A stretch of 55,218 nucleotides of DNA from an uncultured Clostridium sp. (GCA_947253885.1 CAMYAO010000014.1:1-55218), one strand, 5' to 3'. Shown: positions 7,443 to 16,803, counted from the stretch's first letter. Notes: generated from the sequence alone by a model not told the origin. Program-made: numbers and translations.

Positions 7443-8775
7443 ATTATATTTAGAATGTTATTCGGGTATTAGCGGAGATATGACCGTTGCTGCACTTTTG
7501 GATCTGGGAGCGAATCAAAAAGTATTAGAAACAGCTTTACAGTCTTTACCGTTGGAACACTATCAAATAAGGATTACGCGAGTATTAAAAAGCGGACTGG
7601 ATGCGTGTGACTTTGATGTGATATTAGATGATACATATGAGAATCATGATCATGATATGGAGTATCTGCATGGAACACATCATCATGAACATACAATCGA
7701 GCACCACCATACTCATGGAGATGATCACACACACCCTCATACACATAAAAAACATTCTGATCATGACCACGACCATAAGCAGGAGGAAGGACATCATCAC
7801 CACCATACTCATACTCACGAGCATCGCAACTTGAGTGATTGTTATCATATTATTGACCATGGAAATTTAACCTCCGGAGCAAATAAGATTGCAAAAAAAA
7901 TCTTTCGTGTTCTGGCAGAGGGTGAGGCAAAAGCACATGGAAAATCTTTGGAAGATGTTCATTTTCATGAAGTGGGAGCTATCGATTCTATTGTAGATAT
8001 TGTAAGCGTAGCGGTATGTATTGACAATCTCGGAATTGAAGAAGTTATCGTTCCGTTTTTATATGAAGGCTACGGAACGATACAATGTGCACACGGTGTT
8101 ATGCCGGTTCCGGTTCCGGCAACGGCAAATATTATAAATCAATATCAGATTCCGTTACGAAGAATTGACATAGAAGGGGAGTTTGTTACTCCAACTGGAG
8201 CAGCTATTTGCGGAGCCTTGTGTACAAGTCAGTCTTTGCCGGAAACTTACAAAATTCAAAAAGTCGGTATCGGAGCCGGAAAGCGTTCCTATAATCGACC
8301 AAGTTTTGTCAGAGCCTATCTGATTGAAGAGCGTCTTTCTAAACAGGATGAGACGAAAATTTTAAAGTTGGAGGCAAATATTGATGATTCTACCGGAGAA
8401 ATGATAGGATATGCCATGGAACTATTATTGGAAGCCGGTGCACGTGATGTTTATCTCACACCGATTCAAATGAAAAAAAATCGTCCCGGGATTGTATTAT
8501 CCGTTATTTGTATGCCGGAAGATCAGGAAAAAATGGAAAAAATCATCTTCCAACATACTACCACGATCGGAATCCGCAGGCAGAAACTGGATCGTACTGT
8601 TTTAAACAGATATCAGGAAGATCTTTCTACCAAATGGGGGACGATTCGCATCAAAGTAATTGAATCGGATTTCGGAATCCGCAAAGAACCGGAATATGAA
8701 TCTCTGAGAACAATTGCAGAAAAATTCGGTTTATCTATTTTGGAAATAAAGCAGGAAATTTATCATTTATTATAA
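7432..8775 (+). CDS. larC: LarC, nickel insertase for the nickel-pincer cofactor, with a long histidine-rich segment
   Basis: LarC inserts nickel into the bis-thiocarboxylated pyridinium nucleotide using CTP, completing the NPN cofactor. The frame is open upstream into larB, but the family N-terminus (MGNKLYLECYSGISGDM) begins at the ATG at 7432, behind GGAGAAGGA. This gives 447 aa. Residues 72-131 hold 27 histidines in 60 positions, mixed with Asp, Glu and Thr; such inserts are presumed to store or deliver nickel. The C-terminal half has LEANIDDSTGEMIGYAME and the MKKNRPG motif. The gene is one uninterrupted frame, unlike the larC1/larC2 arrangement with programmed frameshift known from Lactiplantibacillus. 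Confidence 0.94.
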   Translation: MGNKLYLECYSGISGDMTVAALLDLGANQKVLETALQSLPLEHYQIRITRVLKSGLDACDFDVILDDTYENHDHDMEYLHGTHHHEHTIEHHHTHGDDHTHPHTHKKHSDHDHDHKQEEGHHHHHTHTHEHRNLSDCYHIIDHGNLTSGANKIAKKIFRVLAEGEAKAHGKSLEDVHFHEVGAIDSIVDIVSVAVCIDNLGIEEVIVPFLYEGYGTIQCAHGVMPVPVPATANIINQYQIPLRRIDIEGEFVTPTGAAICGALCTSQSLPETYKIQKVGIGAGKRSYNRPSFVRAYLIEERLSKQDETKILKLEANIDDSTGEMIGYAMELLLEAGARDVYLTPIQMKKNRPGIVLSVICMPEDQEKMEKIIFQHTTTIGIRRQKLDRTVLNRYQEDLSTKWGTIRIKVIESDFGIRKEPEYESLRTIAEKFGLSILEIKQEIYHLL

Positions 8776-8784
8776 GAGGACTAT

Positions 8785-9603
8785 ATGAACTACCAAGAGA
8801 AAAAAGAAATGCTGCTTCAATATCTGGACAAATTGGCAAGTAAAGATATTGCAGTTGCATTTTCTGGGGGTGTGGACAGCAGCTTATTGCTCTATATGGC
8901 TACTCAAGCAAGCAAACTCTATAGAACGACGGTATATGCCGTCACGTTACATACAGCATTACATCCTACCGGCGATTTGGAATATGCCGCAGAGATAGCA
9001 GCTCAATTCGGAGCGCAACAAATTGTGATTGAGGTAGATGAAATGAAAGAAGCGGACATTGATCATAATCCGGTTGATCGCTGTTATCGATGCAAAAAAT
9101 TATTATTTACCAAAATCATTGATTTTGCACAAAAAAATAATGTGGATGTTGTATTAGACGGAACGAATGCAGATGATTTGACCGTATATCGTCCCGGAAT
9201 CAAGGCCTTGGTGGAATTGGGAGTTATCAGCCCTCTTGCAAAGTTTGGATTTACAAAGGATGAGGTGCGTCTGTTAGCAAAGGAACATGGCATACAGAGT
9301 GCATCCAGACCATCTGCTCCTTGTTTGGCTACACGTTTTCCGTATAATACTCCCATTACGCAGGAGCAATTAGATTCTGTTGATTTAGCAGAACAGTTTA
9401 TCAAACAATTCGGTTTTTATAATCTACGAGTGCGAGTACATAAGGATATTGCTCGAATAGAGGTAGATGAAGCTGAAATACCTAAAATCATGCAGCACAG
9501 ATTAGAAATCGTATCAAAACTTCATTTACTGGGATATAACTATATCACATTGGATTTGGAAGGATTTTATTCCGGAAGCATGGATCGAAACATAGAAAAA
9601 TAA
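8785..9603 (+). CDS. larE: LarE, pyridinium-dicarboxylate sulfurtransferase, three-cysteine type
   Basis: LarE activates the LarB product with ATP and installs the two sulfur atoms of the nickel-pincer cofactor. The 272-aa protein is a PP-loop ATPase with SGGVDSS at 27-33 and family motifs DGTNADD (125-131) and RPSAPCLATR (175-184). In the single-cysteine class the Cys of the last motif gives up its own sulfur. Here a CYRC pair (Cys100, Cys103) is present together with Cys180, the pattern of the [4Fe-4S] class that uses external sulfide. I infer the cluster type from the three cysteines. It is the last gene of larBCE; no larA is in the window. Confidence 0.93.
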   Translation: MNYQEKKEMLLQYLDKLASKDIAVAFSGGVDSSLLLYMATQASKLYRTTVYAVTLHTALHPTGDLEYAAEIAAQFGAQQIVIEVDEMKEADIDHNPVDRCYRCKKLLFTKIIDFAQKNNVDVVLDGTNADDLTVYRPGIKALVELGVISPLAKFGFTKDEVRLLAKEHGIQSASRPSAPCLATRFPYNTPITQEQLDSVDLAEQFIKQFGFYNLRVRVHKDIARIEVDEAEIPKIMQHRLEIVSKLHLLGYNYITLDLEGFYSGSMDRNIEK

Positions 9604-9620
9604 TACCATTCGGAGGAAAA

Positions 9621-11090
9621 ATGGAGTCTGTTTTTACAAATAAAATAGAAGAGGAACTGGAAAAAATATCATTGAATGATGATATTCCTTTACAGGAACC
9701 TCAAAGACAATATTTCTTTATAAAAAAGGCAAGAGAATTGGTTGCTGAAAAAACAAGAGAAGCAAAAAGGGCACTTACTTTTTGCGTAAAAACTTTCGGA
9801 TGCCAAATGAATGCCAGAGATTCAGAAAAATTAACAGGAATCTTATCTGTTATCGGCTATCAGGAATCAGAAGATGAAAAATCTGATTTTGTAATCTATA
9901 ACACCTGTACCGTTCGAGAAAATGCAAACAATAAAGTGTATGGACACTTAGGCTATTTAAATAGTTTTAAAAAGAAAAATCCACACATGAAAATTGCATT
10001 ATGCGGCTGTATGATGCAGGAAGAAACTGTTATTGAAAAGCTGAAATCCAGCTATCGATTTGTAGATCTGATTTTCGGGACACATAATATCTATAAGTTT
10101 GCCGAATTGATCGTTGCTTCTTTTGAAACGAAAGACATGGTCATCGACGTATGGGAAAATAGCGGTCCAGTAGTGGAAGATATACCAAGTATCCGGAAAT
10201 TTTCTTTTAAGACCGGAATCAATATTATGTTCGGCTGCAACAATTTTTGCAGCTATTGTATTGTACCTTATGTCCGTGGAAGAGAACGGAGCAGAGAACC
10301 GGAAGATATTATTAATGAAATTCGATCGGTCGTTGCAGACGGTGTCATTGAAATAATGCTTTTAGGACAAAATGTAAATTCCTATGGAAAAACACTGAAA
10401 CATCCGATTTCTTTTGCACAGCTTTTAGAAAAAGTGGAAGAGATTGAGGGGCTGGAACGGATTCGTTTTATGACCTCTCATCCAAAAGATCTTTCAGATG
10501 ATTTGATTCAGGTAATTAAAAAATCAAAAAAAGTCTGTCATCATTTACACTTGCCGCTTCAATCCGGAAGCAGCAGAATTTTAAAGGCAATGAATCGAAA
10601 TTATACAAAAGAATCTTATTTGGCATTAGCCAAAAAAATTAAGCAGGAAATTCCGGACATTTCATTGACAACAGATATTATCGTCGGATTTCCGGGTGAA
10701 ACAAAGGAGGACTTTGAAGAAACCATGGACGTAGTCCGGGAAATCGGATATGACAGTGCTTTTACCTTTATTTACTCCAAGAGAACCGGTACACCGGCAG
10801 CTAAATTCGAAAATCCGATTTCTGCAGAGGAAATCAATGAAAACTTCAATTGTCTGTTAAAGGAAATTCAATCTACAAGTACCAAAAAGGCTCTACAATT
10901 ACAGGGCACCGTTCAAAAGGTTCTGGTAGAGGAGCAGAATTCTCATGATCAGAATTTAGTTACCGGAAGATTGGAAAATAACAGTGTGGTGCATTTTAAA
11001 GGCGATATCGGCCTGATCGGGACAATTGTATCTGTTCGTTTAATAGAATGCAAAGGTTTTTACTACCTTGGAGAACTTTGTAAGAAATGA
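9621..11090 (+). CDS. miaB: tRNA-2-methylthio-N6-dimethylallyladenosine synthase
   Basis: MiaB is a radical SAM methylthiotransferase that converts i6A37 to ms2i6A37 in tRNAs reading UNN codons. The 489-aa protein has an N-terminal extension of about 50 residues seen in many Firmicutes, then the UPF0004 domain with cluster cysteines 61 (CQMN), 96 (NTCTVRE) and 130 (CGCMMQ). The radical SAM motif CNNFCSYC has cysteines at 206, 210 and 213, and a C-terminal TRAM region follows. VPYVRGRERSR separates MiaB from RimO, which is encoded separately at 28655. SD AGGAGG-like CGGAGG precedes the ATG. Confidence 0.96.
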   Translation: MESVFTNKIEEELEKISLNDDIPLQEPQRQYFFIKKARELVAEKTREAKRALTFCVKTFGCQMNARDSEKLTGILSVIGYQESEDEKSDFVIYNTCTVRENANNKVYGHLGYLNSFKKKNPHMKIALCGCMMQEETVIEKLKSSYRFVDLIFGTHNIYKFAELIVASFETKDMVIDVWENSGPVVEDIPSIRKFSFKTGINIMFGCNNFCSYCIVPYVRGRERSREPEDIINEIRSVVADGVIEIMLLGQNVNSYGKTLKHPISFAQLLEKVEEIEGLERIRFMTSHPKDLSDDLIQVIKKSKKVCHHLHLPLQSGSSRILKAMNRNYTKESYLALAKKIKQEIPDISLTTDIIVGFPGETKEDFEETMDVVREIGYDSAFTFIYSKRTGTPAAKFENPISAEEINENFNCLLKEIQSTSTKKALQLQGTVQKVLVEEQNSHDQNLVTGRLENNSVVHFKGDIGLIGTIVSVRLIECKGFYYLGELCKK

Positions 11091-11113
11091 TTGATTGCCA
11101 TAGAGGGGGAATT

Positions 11114-11605
11114 ATGAAAAAAAGAAATATAGCATTTATGGGAATATTTTTAGCACTTGCCTTGGTTTTGGGTTATGTAGAGACTTTTATTCCGCTTCCA
11201 CAAGGAATTCCAGGAATGAAACTCGGACTGACCAATCTGATCATTGTAATCATTTTATATTGTGAAGGAACAAAAGAGGCGTATATCATTTCTGCTACCA
11301 GAGTTATATTGTCCGGTTTTCTCTTTGGAAATGTACAGATAATCATCTTCAGTCTAGGAGGTGCCATGTTAAGTTTGACTGCTATGGCACTTTTAAAAAG
11401 AACGAATACCTTAAATGTCATTACAATCAGTGCAGTTGGTGGAGTTATGCATAACATCGGTCAGATTGTAGTGGCAATGATTACAGTCCAAACATTTTCC
11501 ATCAAATATTATATTCCGGTACTGGTAGTGGTAGGCTTAATCACGGGGCTGATTATAGGGGCAGTCGCAAATGAATTGATAAAACGATTGCATCGATTTT
11601 TTTAG
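11114..11605 (+). CDS. Gx transporter family / heptaprenyl-diphosphate-synthase component I-like membrane protein
   Basis: This 163-aa protein belongs to the small membrane family long labelled 'heptaprenyl diphosphate synthase component I' (PF07456), now usually called the Gx transporter family because it resembles substrate-binding S subunits of ECF transporters. It has about five membrane helices and the family stretch PQGIPGMKLGLTNLIIV near residues 33-49. The frame extends upstream to an ATG overlapping the miaB stop, but GAGGGGGA at 11103-11110 directs initiation to the ATG at 11114. The substrate is unknown. No NusG-II/FMN partner protein sits beside it here, although rnfG-like genes are often nearby in related genomes (recall). 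Confidence 0.8.
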   Translation: MKKRNIAFMGIFLALALVLGYVETFIPLPQGIPGMKLGLTNLIIVIILYCEGTKEAYIISATRVILSGFLFGNVQIIIFSLGGAMLSLTAMALLKRTNTLNVITISAVGGVMHNIGQIVVAMITVQTFSIKYYIPVLVVVGLITGLIIGAVANELIKRLHRFF

Positions 11606-11613
11606 GAGGATAT

Positions 11614-12222
11614 ATGTACGCATATATAAAAGGAATATACGAAGACTGTGAACAGGATTCTATTGTCGTGGAAGCTGGTGGAATCGGATATCAGATGCTG
11701 GTATCGCAAACTACAATCGACCAACTTCCTTCAACGGGTTCTGAAGTAAAAGTGTATACCTATCTTCATGTTCGGGAAGATGCAATGCTTTTGTTTGGTT
11801 TTTCTTCAAAAGAAGAACTTGAGCTTTTTAAACAACTGATTTCTGTTAATGGAATCGGTCCTAAAGTGGGATTGGCGATTTTATCCTCTTTATCAACAGA
11901 TGAACTTTGTTTTGCAATTGTAAATGAAGACGCGAAAACCATAGCAAAAGCTCCGGGTATCGGACCGAAGACTGCAAAAAGACTCATTATAGAATTGAAA
12001 GATAAGATTCATCTGGAGGAAACCTCTGTATTTCTTCGGACTGCATCTGAACCTCTGTCGGAAACAGAATCCTTTGTTCTGAAAGATGCAATGGAAGCAT
12101 TGATTTCCTTAGGATATAGTCAAGCGGAAGCACGAGAGGTATTAAAAACAATTGCCATTGATCCAACATCTGAAGTGGAAGATGTATTAAAAGAGGCACT
12201 GAAACAGTTGGCATTTTTATAA
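11614..12222 (+). CDS. ruvA: Holliday junction branch-migration protein RuvA
   Basis: RuvA binds four-way DNA junctions as a tetramer and loads the RuvB motor. The 202-aa length is normal. An N-terminal OB fold begins MYAYIKGIYED. The paired helix-hairpin-helix motifs are visible as VNGIGPKVGLAILS and APGIGPKTAKRLIIELKDK, and the C-terminal three-helix domain (ALISLGYSQAEAREVL) contacts RuvB. An AGGAGGA ribosome site overlaps the preceding stop codon, and ruvB follows after 11 bases. Confidence 0.97.
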   Translation: MYAYIKGIYEDCEQDSIVVEAGGIGYQMLVSQTTIDQLPSTGSEVKVYTYLHVREDAMLLFGFSSKEELELFKQLISVNGIGPKVGLAILSSLSTDELCFAIVNEDAKTIAKAPGIGPKTAKRLIIELKDKIHLEETSVFLRTASEPLSETESFVLKDAMEALISLGYSQAEAREVLKTIAIDPTSEVEDVLKEALKQLAFL

Positions 12223-12233
12223 AGAGAGCATAA

Positions 12234-13235
12234 ATGAAAAATCGAGTAATAGAAACCAGAATTCAGGAAGAAGATAAAAAAATCGAATCCAGTTTAAGAC
12301 CGGAATCTTTAGATGAGTATATCGGTCAGGAAAAAATAAAGAGTACACTGCGCATTTATATTGAAGCTGCAAAAAAAAGAAAAGAAGCGCTCGATCATGT
12401 ATTGTTTTACGGACCTCCGGGTTTGGGAAAAACAACTTTGTCCAACATAATTGCAAATGAAATGGGTGTTCATATGAAAGTTACCTCGGGACCGGCTATT
12501 GCAAAACCCGGAGAAATGGCATCTATTTTAAGCAATTTAAAAGAAAATGATATCCTGTTTGTAGATGAGATTCATCGTTTAAACAGACAAGTGGAAGAAG
12601 TCTTGTATCCTGCAATGGAGGATTTTGCTATTGACGTAATGATTGGAAAGGGATCCTCCGCACGTTCTTTGCGAATCGACCTCCCAAAATTCACACTGGT
12701 AGGGGCTACGACAAGAGCCGGTCTGCTGTCCGCTCCCTTAAGGGATCGTTTCGGGGTTATTTCACATATGGAATTTTATACTACTCCTGAATTGGAGATT
12801 ATCATTGAACAGTCTGCAAAAATATTACAAGTAGAAATTGAATCGGAGGGAACGCATGAACTTGCTTCCAGGTCCAGAGGAACACCGAGACTGGCAAACC
12901 GTTTATTAAAACGAGTACGTGATTTTGCACAGGTTAAGTATGATGGAATAATTACAAAAGAAGTAGCATCTTTTGCACTGGATTTGCTGGAAGTGGATCC
13001 TCTCGGATTGGATAAGACCGATCGTGTGATCCTTTATACAATCATGGATAAATTTCATGGAGGGCCGATTGGATTGGATACACTTGCCGCAGCCATCGGA
13101 GAAGATTCCGGTACAATTGAAGATGTGTATGAACCGTATCTTGTAAAGAATGGTTTTATCCAAAGAACACCACGTGGACGAATCGTTACAGATTTTACTT
13201 ACAGACATTTTGGTATAGACAGGAAAACAGAATGA
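12234..13235 (+). CDS. ruvB: Holliday junction branch-migration ATPase RuvB
   Basis: RuvB is the hexameric AAA+ motor that drives branch migration at junctions held by RuvA. The 333-aa protein shows Walker A GPPGLGKTT, Walker B FVDEIHRL, sensor region GATTRAGLLSAPLRDRFG (with the RuvB-typical arginine finger) and the C-terminal winged helix ending RGRIVTDFTYRHFG. Its last four bases overlap the start of the U32 gene (ATGA). No LexA box is visible upstream of ruvA, so SOS control of this pair is not supported here. Confidence 0.97.
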   Translation: MKNRVIETRIQEEDKKIESSLRPESLDEYIGQEKIKSTLRIYIEAAKKRKEALDHVLFYGPPGLGKTTLSNIIANEMGVHMKVTSGPAIAKPGEMASILSNLKENDILFVDEIHRLNRQVEEVLYPAMEDFAIDVMIGKGSSARSLRIDLPKFTLVGATTRAGLLSAPLRDRFGVISHMEFYTTPELEIIIEQSAKILQVEIESEGTHELASRSRGTPRLANRLLKRVRDFAQVKYDGIITKEVASFALDLLEVDPLGLDKTDRVILYTIMDKFHGGPIGLDTLAAAIGEDSGTIEDVYEPYLVKNGFIQRTPRGRIVTDFTYRHFGIDRKTE

Positions 13236-15424
13236 ACAAACATGAATTATTGGCACCGGCAGGTTCTATTGAAATTGCAAAAGCTGTTATGGATGCAGGA
13301 GCAGATGCCGTTTATCTGGCAGGAACAATGTTCGGTGCCCGTGCTTATGCAAACAATCTGGAAGAACAGGAACTTTTAGAAGTTATGGATTATGCTCATT
13401 TAAGAGATAAAAAAATATTTTTAACAGTAAATACACTTCTGAAAAATAAAGAAATTGATGATGCTCTCTATTCTTATATACTGCCGTTTTATCAACATGG
13501 ATTGGATGCCGTTATTGTTCAGGATTTTGGAGTATTATCTTTTCTGCATCATCATTTTCCGGATCTTCCTTTGCACGCAAGCACACAGATGTCTGTTTCC
13601 AATGAATTTGGAGCCTCTTTTTTAATAGATCAGGGTGTTTCCCGTATTGTAACTGCAAGAGAGTTGCAGTTATCTGAAATCTCTAATATCTATGATAAAA
13701 CCAAGGTGGAAATTGAAAGTTTTATTCATGGTGCTTTATGCTATTCTTATTCGGGTCATTGTTTAATGAGTTCCATAATCGGGGGAAGAAGCGGAAACCG
13801 AGGTCGCTGTGCACAACCATGCAGGCTTCCTTATGAGGTGTGTGATAAACATGGGTATTTTTACAAAGAAAATCATAAATATCCGCTCAGTCCAAAAGAT
13901 TTGTGTACCATTGATCTGTTGCCTCAATTAATGGAGGCAGGAATCTACTCCTTTAAAATCGAAGGAAGAATGAAGCAGATAGAATATGCAGCCGGAACAA
14001 CCTCTATTTATCGCCGTTATATTGACAGAGCCTTCCAAGAACCGAAAGGATATACAGTAGAAGAAGAGGATAGGAGATATTTGTCCGGAATCGGAAGCAG
14101 AGGCTTTACGAAAGGCTATTATGTACAGCAAAACGGTCCGGATATGTTGTCAAGTCGAGACAGTTCTTTCAAAAAACAAAATGAAATATCAACTTTTGTA
14201 TCGCCCCTTTATTCCAAAATACCGATTCATATTTCTGCAGAATTCACAGAAGGAAAACCTTGTTCCGTTTCTGTCTGTGATGAAACAGATGTCTGTTCCG
14301 TTTCCGGACCGGTTATTGAAACTGCAGCAAAGCAATCTGCAGATATTAAGGATGTCAAAAAACGTCTTTCTAAAACAGGGCAGACACCATTTGAGACGGA
14401 TAAGGTCACTGTTCATATAAATGGGAACTGTTTTATCCCTGTTAAAACAGTAAATGAATTAAGGCGAGCAGTTCTTGGAAAATTTCAAAATAAAAAACTG
14501 GCTAAGTTCCAACGACAATCCGAGTATTCCAAACCGTTTGTCTTAAAAGAAACCCCTGATCATATGATGTTTACACAAAAGCAATCTTCCTTGGTCTGTT
14601 CCGTTCAAACTTATGATCAATTAATTACTGTTTTAAAAGACAAAAGTGTAGACGGTGTAGATCTGGATATAAAAGAGAATGATTCCTACAGGCTACTGAA
14701 TGATATGATATGTCAGGTTCATGATGCCGATAAATTTTGCGGCTATGTATTCCCACATATTATGAGAAAAGCAACTACCGATGTGTTTACGGAAGACCTT
14801 TCACAGTTTCTGACATTATCATTTGATCGTTACATAGTAAAAAGTATGGATGCATTAGGCTACGCACTGTTTAAATGTAAAATCCCAAAAGAAAAAATTG
14901 TATTAGATTCCAGTATATATGTATTTTCGAAAACTGCCGGTCACTTTTTTCAAAACATCGGACTGACTTACTTTACTTCTTCATTTGAATTAAATCAAAA
15001 AGAACTGCAACATCAGGATGCAAACAGACAGGAATGTGTAATTTACGGAGCAATTCCATTAATGATCAGTGCTCAGTGTGTGTATAAAAGTTATTATAAA
15101 TGTTTGAAGGATCAACCGGATAATACTCTCTTATTTTTAAGAGATCGAAAGCAATCTGTCTTTTCCGTTCAAAAAAGATGTAAGTATTGTTATAATATAA
15201 TCTATAACAGTAAGATTTTATACTTATTGGATCAAAGTAAGCGTTTGAAGGATATCGGATTTTCTTCTTACCGGGTTGTCTTTACATCCGAAACAACAAG
15301 AGAAGTCCAACGGGTTTTGGAAGAGTATAAAAACTTTTTTATTTTGAATCAGACGAAACGGTTTAGTGATCCGGATTTTGAACATCAGTATACTAGGGGG
15401 CACTTCAAGCGAAGTGTAGAATAA
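13232..15424 (+). CDS. Peptidase U32 / RlhA-like family protein with DUF3656-type middle region
   Basis: This 730-aa protein belongs to the long U32 class that includes E. coli RlhA, an iron-sulfur enzyme family involved in 5-hydroxycytidine formation in 23S rRNA; other U32 members are collagenase-like proteases or tRNA hydroxylation factors. The N-terminal TIM-like part starts ELLAPAGSIEIAKAVMDAGA, and the U32 signature lies around residues 167-203 with four cysteines (GALCYSYSGHC...GNRGRCAQPCR) likely to bind a cluster. The middle looks like DUF3656 and the C-terminal third is less conserved. The ATG overlaps the ruvB stop. A role in rRNA modification is an inference from the family. Confidence 0.85.
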   Translation: MNKHELLAPAGSIEIAKAVMDAGADAVYLAGTMFGARAYANNLEEQELLEVMDYAHLRDKKIFLTVNTLLKNKEIDDALYSYILPFYQHGLDAVIVQDFGVLSFLHHHFPDLPLHASTQMSVSNEFGASFLIDQGVSRIVTARELQLSEISNIYDKTKVEIESFIHGALCYSYSGHCLMSSIIGGRSGNRGRCAQPCRLPYEVCDKHGYFYKENHKYPLSPKDLCTIDLLPQLMEAGIYSFKIEGRMKQIEYAAGTTSIYRRYIDRAFQEPKGYTVEEEDRRYLSGIGSRGFTKGYYVQQNGPDMLSSRDSSFKKQNEISTFVSPLYSKIPIHISAEFTEGKPCSVSVCDETDVCSVSGPVIETAAKQSADIKDVKKRLSKTGQTPFETDKVTVHINGNCFIPVKTVNELRRAVLGKFQNKKLAKFQRQSEYSKPFVLKETPDHMMFTQKQSSLVCSVQTYDQLITVLKDKSVDGVDLDIKENDSYRLLNDMICQVHDADKFCGYVFPHIMRKATTDVFTEDLSQFLTLSFDRYIVKSMDALGYALFKCKIPKEKIVLDSSIYVFSKTAGHFFQNIGLTYFTSSFELNQKELQHQDANRQECVIYGAIPLMISAQCVYKSYYKCLKDQPDNTLLFLRDRKQSVFSVQKRCKYCYNIIYNSKILYLLDQSKRLKDIGFSSYRVVFTSETTREVQRVLEEYKNFFILNQTKRFSDPDFEHQYTRGHFKRSVE

Positions 15425-15426
15425 AA

Positions 15427-16803
15427 ATGTTACATTTATTTACTCAAATCGCAAGATATATTATTATCCTTCTTTTTGGGATTTATACTGTAAGCAGCTT
15501 TACGGCACTTAGAAGTTCCAATACAGAAGGAAAACTTCAAATTATTTACAGATACCAGATCAGGTGTATGATGGCAATCCACTTTATCGCATTTATCATT
15601 ATGTTTGCCGTAAAAAAAGATTTTAAACTTTGGTTGTTATACATGGCGCAGGTCGGATTACTGTTTTTAATCTATACAATCTATCGTCATATTTATCAGG
15701 ATGCGGCTCGATTACTGGTAAATCACATGTGCATGCTAATGATCGTCGGTCTTATTATGCTTACCAGATTGAATTATAACAGTGCATTGCGTCAATTTGA
15801 AATTGCAGCTGTTTCGTTCCTGATTTCCATATTTGTACCGAATATTATTGCCAAATTTAAAATTTTAAAAGAGTTTACTTGGGCATATGCCGTTATCGGC
15901 ATTCTGGCTCTCGGTGGTGTATTAGTACTTGGAAGAATTTCGGGCGGAGCAAAAATATCATTTTCGATTGCAGGCATAACTTTACAACCGTCTGAGTTTG
16001 TAAAGATCATTTTTGTTTTTTATATTGCCTGTATGTTATATAAGTCGACGGAATTCAAGCATTTGGTACTCACGACTGCAATTGCCGCATTGCATGTAAT
16101 GATCCTGGTGGCATCTACAGATTTGGGAGCGGCATTGATTTTTTTTGTCACCTATGTGATTATGCTGTTTGCGGCCACAAAAGCACCTCTGTACCTGATT
16201 TGCGGATTTGGCTTGGGAGCAGTAGCGGCAAAACTCGCCTCAAAGGTTTTTTCTCACGTCAGAGTCCGTGTTCTGGCTTGGAAGAATCCTTTAGGAAATT
16301 ATTACAAGGGTGGATATCAGGTATCTCAGGGATTGTTTGCAATTATCACAGGTGGATGGTTCGGAACAGGTATTTATCAGGGGATGCCGAATAAAATCCC
16401 GGTTGCCGTTTCAGATTTTATCTTTGCAGCGATTTCGGAAGAATTGGGTGGTATCTTCGGAATTTGTTTGATATTGGTATGTTTAAGCTGTTTCTTGATT
16501 ATGATTACGATATCTACTCAGATCCGAAGTCAGTTTTATAAATTAATCGCGCTTGGATTTGCTTGTGTATACGGCATGCAGGTTTTCTTGAATATTGGTG
16601 GAGTAATCAAAGCGATCCCATCAACAGGTGTGACACTTCCTCTTGTCAGCTATGGAGGCAGTTCCATATTCTGTGTAATAATTATGTTTGCAATTGTACA
16701 GGGATTATTTATTATACGTAAAAATGAGGTGGAAATTCATGAAGAAGTTATTAAGCCTTCCAAAATTAAAAAAAGACCATCCAAGAAAAGCTCTTCCAAA
16801 TAA
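15427..16803 (+). CDS. FtsW/RodA/SpoVE family peptidoglycan glycosyltransferase
   Basis: SEDS-family membrane enzymes polymerise lipid II into glycan strands and work with a class B PBP. The 458-aa product has about ten membrane helices with family motifs ITLQPSEFVKIIFV, STDLGAALIFF, the extracellular loop GGWFGTGIYQG...SDFIFAAISEELGG, and PSTGVTLPLVSYGGSS near the end. It starts two bases after the U32 gene, and its own basic tail (KIKKRPSKKSSSK) is encoded in DNA shared with the next gene. The PBP partner directly downstream supports a RodA/FtsW-type pair; whether it serves elongation, division or sporulation is not determined. Confidence 0.93.
   Translation: MLHLFTQIARYIIILLFGIYTVSSFTALRSSNTEGKLQIIYRYQIRCMMAIHFIAFIIMFAVKKDFKLWLLYMAQVGLLFLIYTIYRHIYQDAARLLVNHMCMLMIVGLIMLTRLNYNSALRQFEIAAVSFLISIFVPNIIAKFKILKEFTWAYAVIGILALGGVLVLGRISGGAKISFSIAGITLQPSEFVKIIFVFYIACMLYKSTEFKHLVLTTAIAALHVMILVASTDLGAALIFFVTYVIMLFAATKAPLYLICGFGLGAVAAKLASKVFSHVRVRVLAWKNPLGNYYKGGYQVSQGLFAIITGGWFGTGIYQGMPNKIPVAVSDFIFAAISEELGGIFGICLILVCLSCFLIMITISTQIRSQFYKLIALGFACVYGMQVFLNIGGVIKAIPSTGVTLPLVSYGGSSIFCVIIMFAIVQGLFIIRKNEVEIHEEVIKPSKIKKRPSKKSSSK

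Noticed and set aside
7624..7860. Low-complexity CAT/CAC run as a DNA repeat or repeat-derived frames rich in Met/Ile
   Set aside because: It is explained by the histidine-rich segment of LarC in the correct frame; the other frames are by-products.
13610..13700. Small inverted repeat AACTGCAAGAGAGTTGCAGTT inside the U32 gene as a regulatory hairpin
   Set aside because: It lies within a conserved coding region with no start or stop nearby; chance pairing is the simplest explanation.
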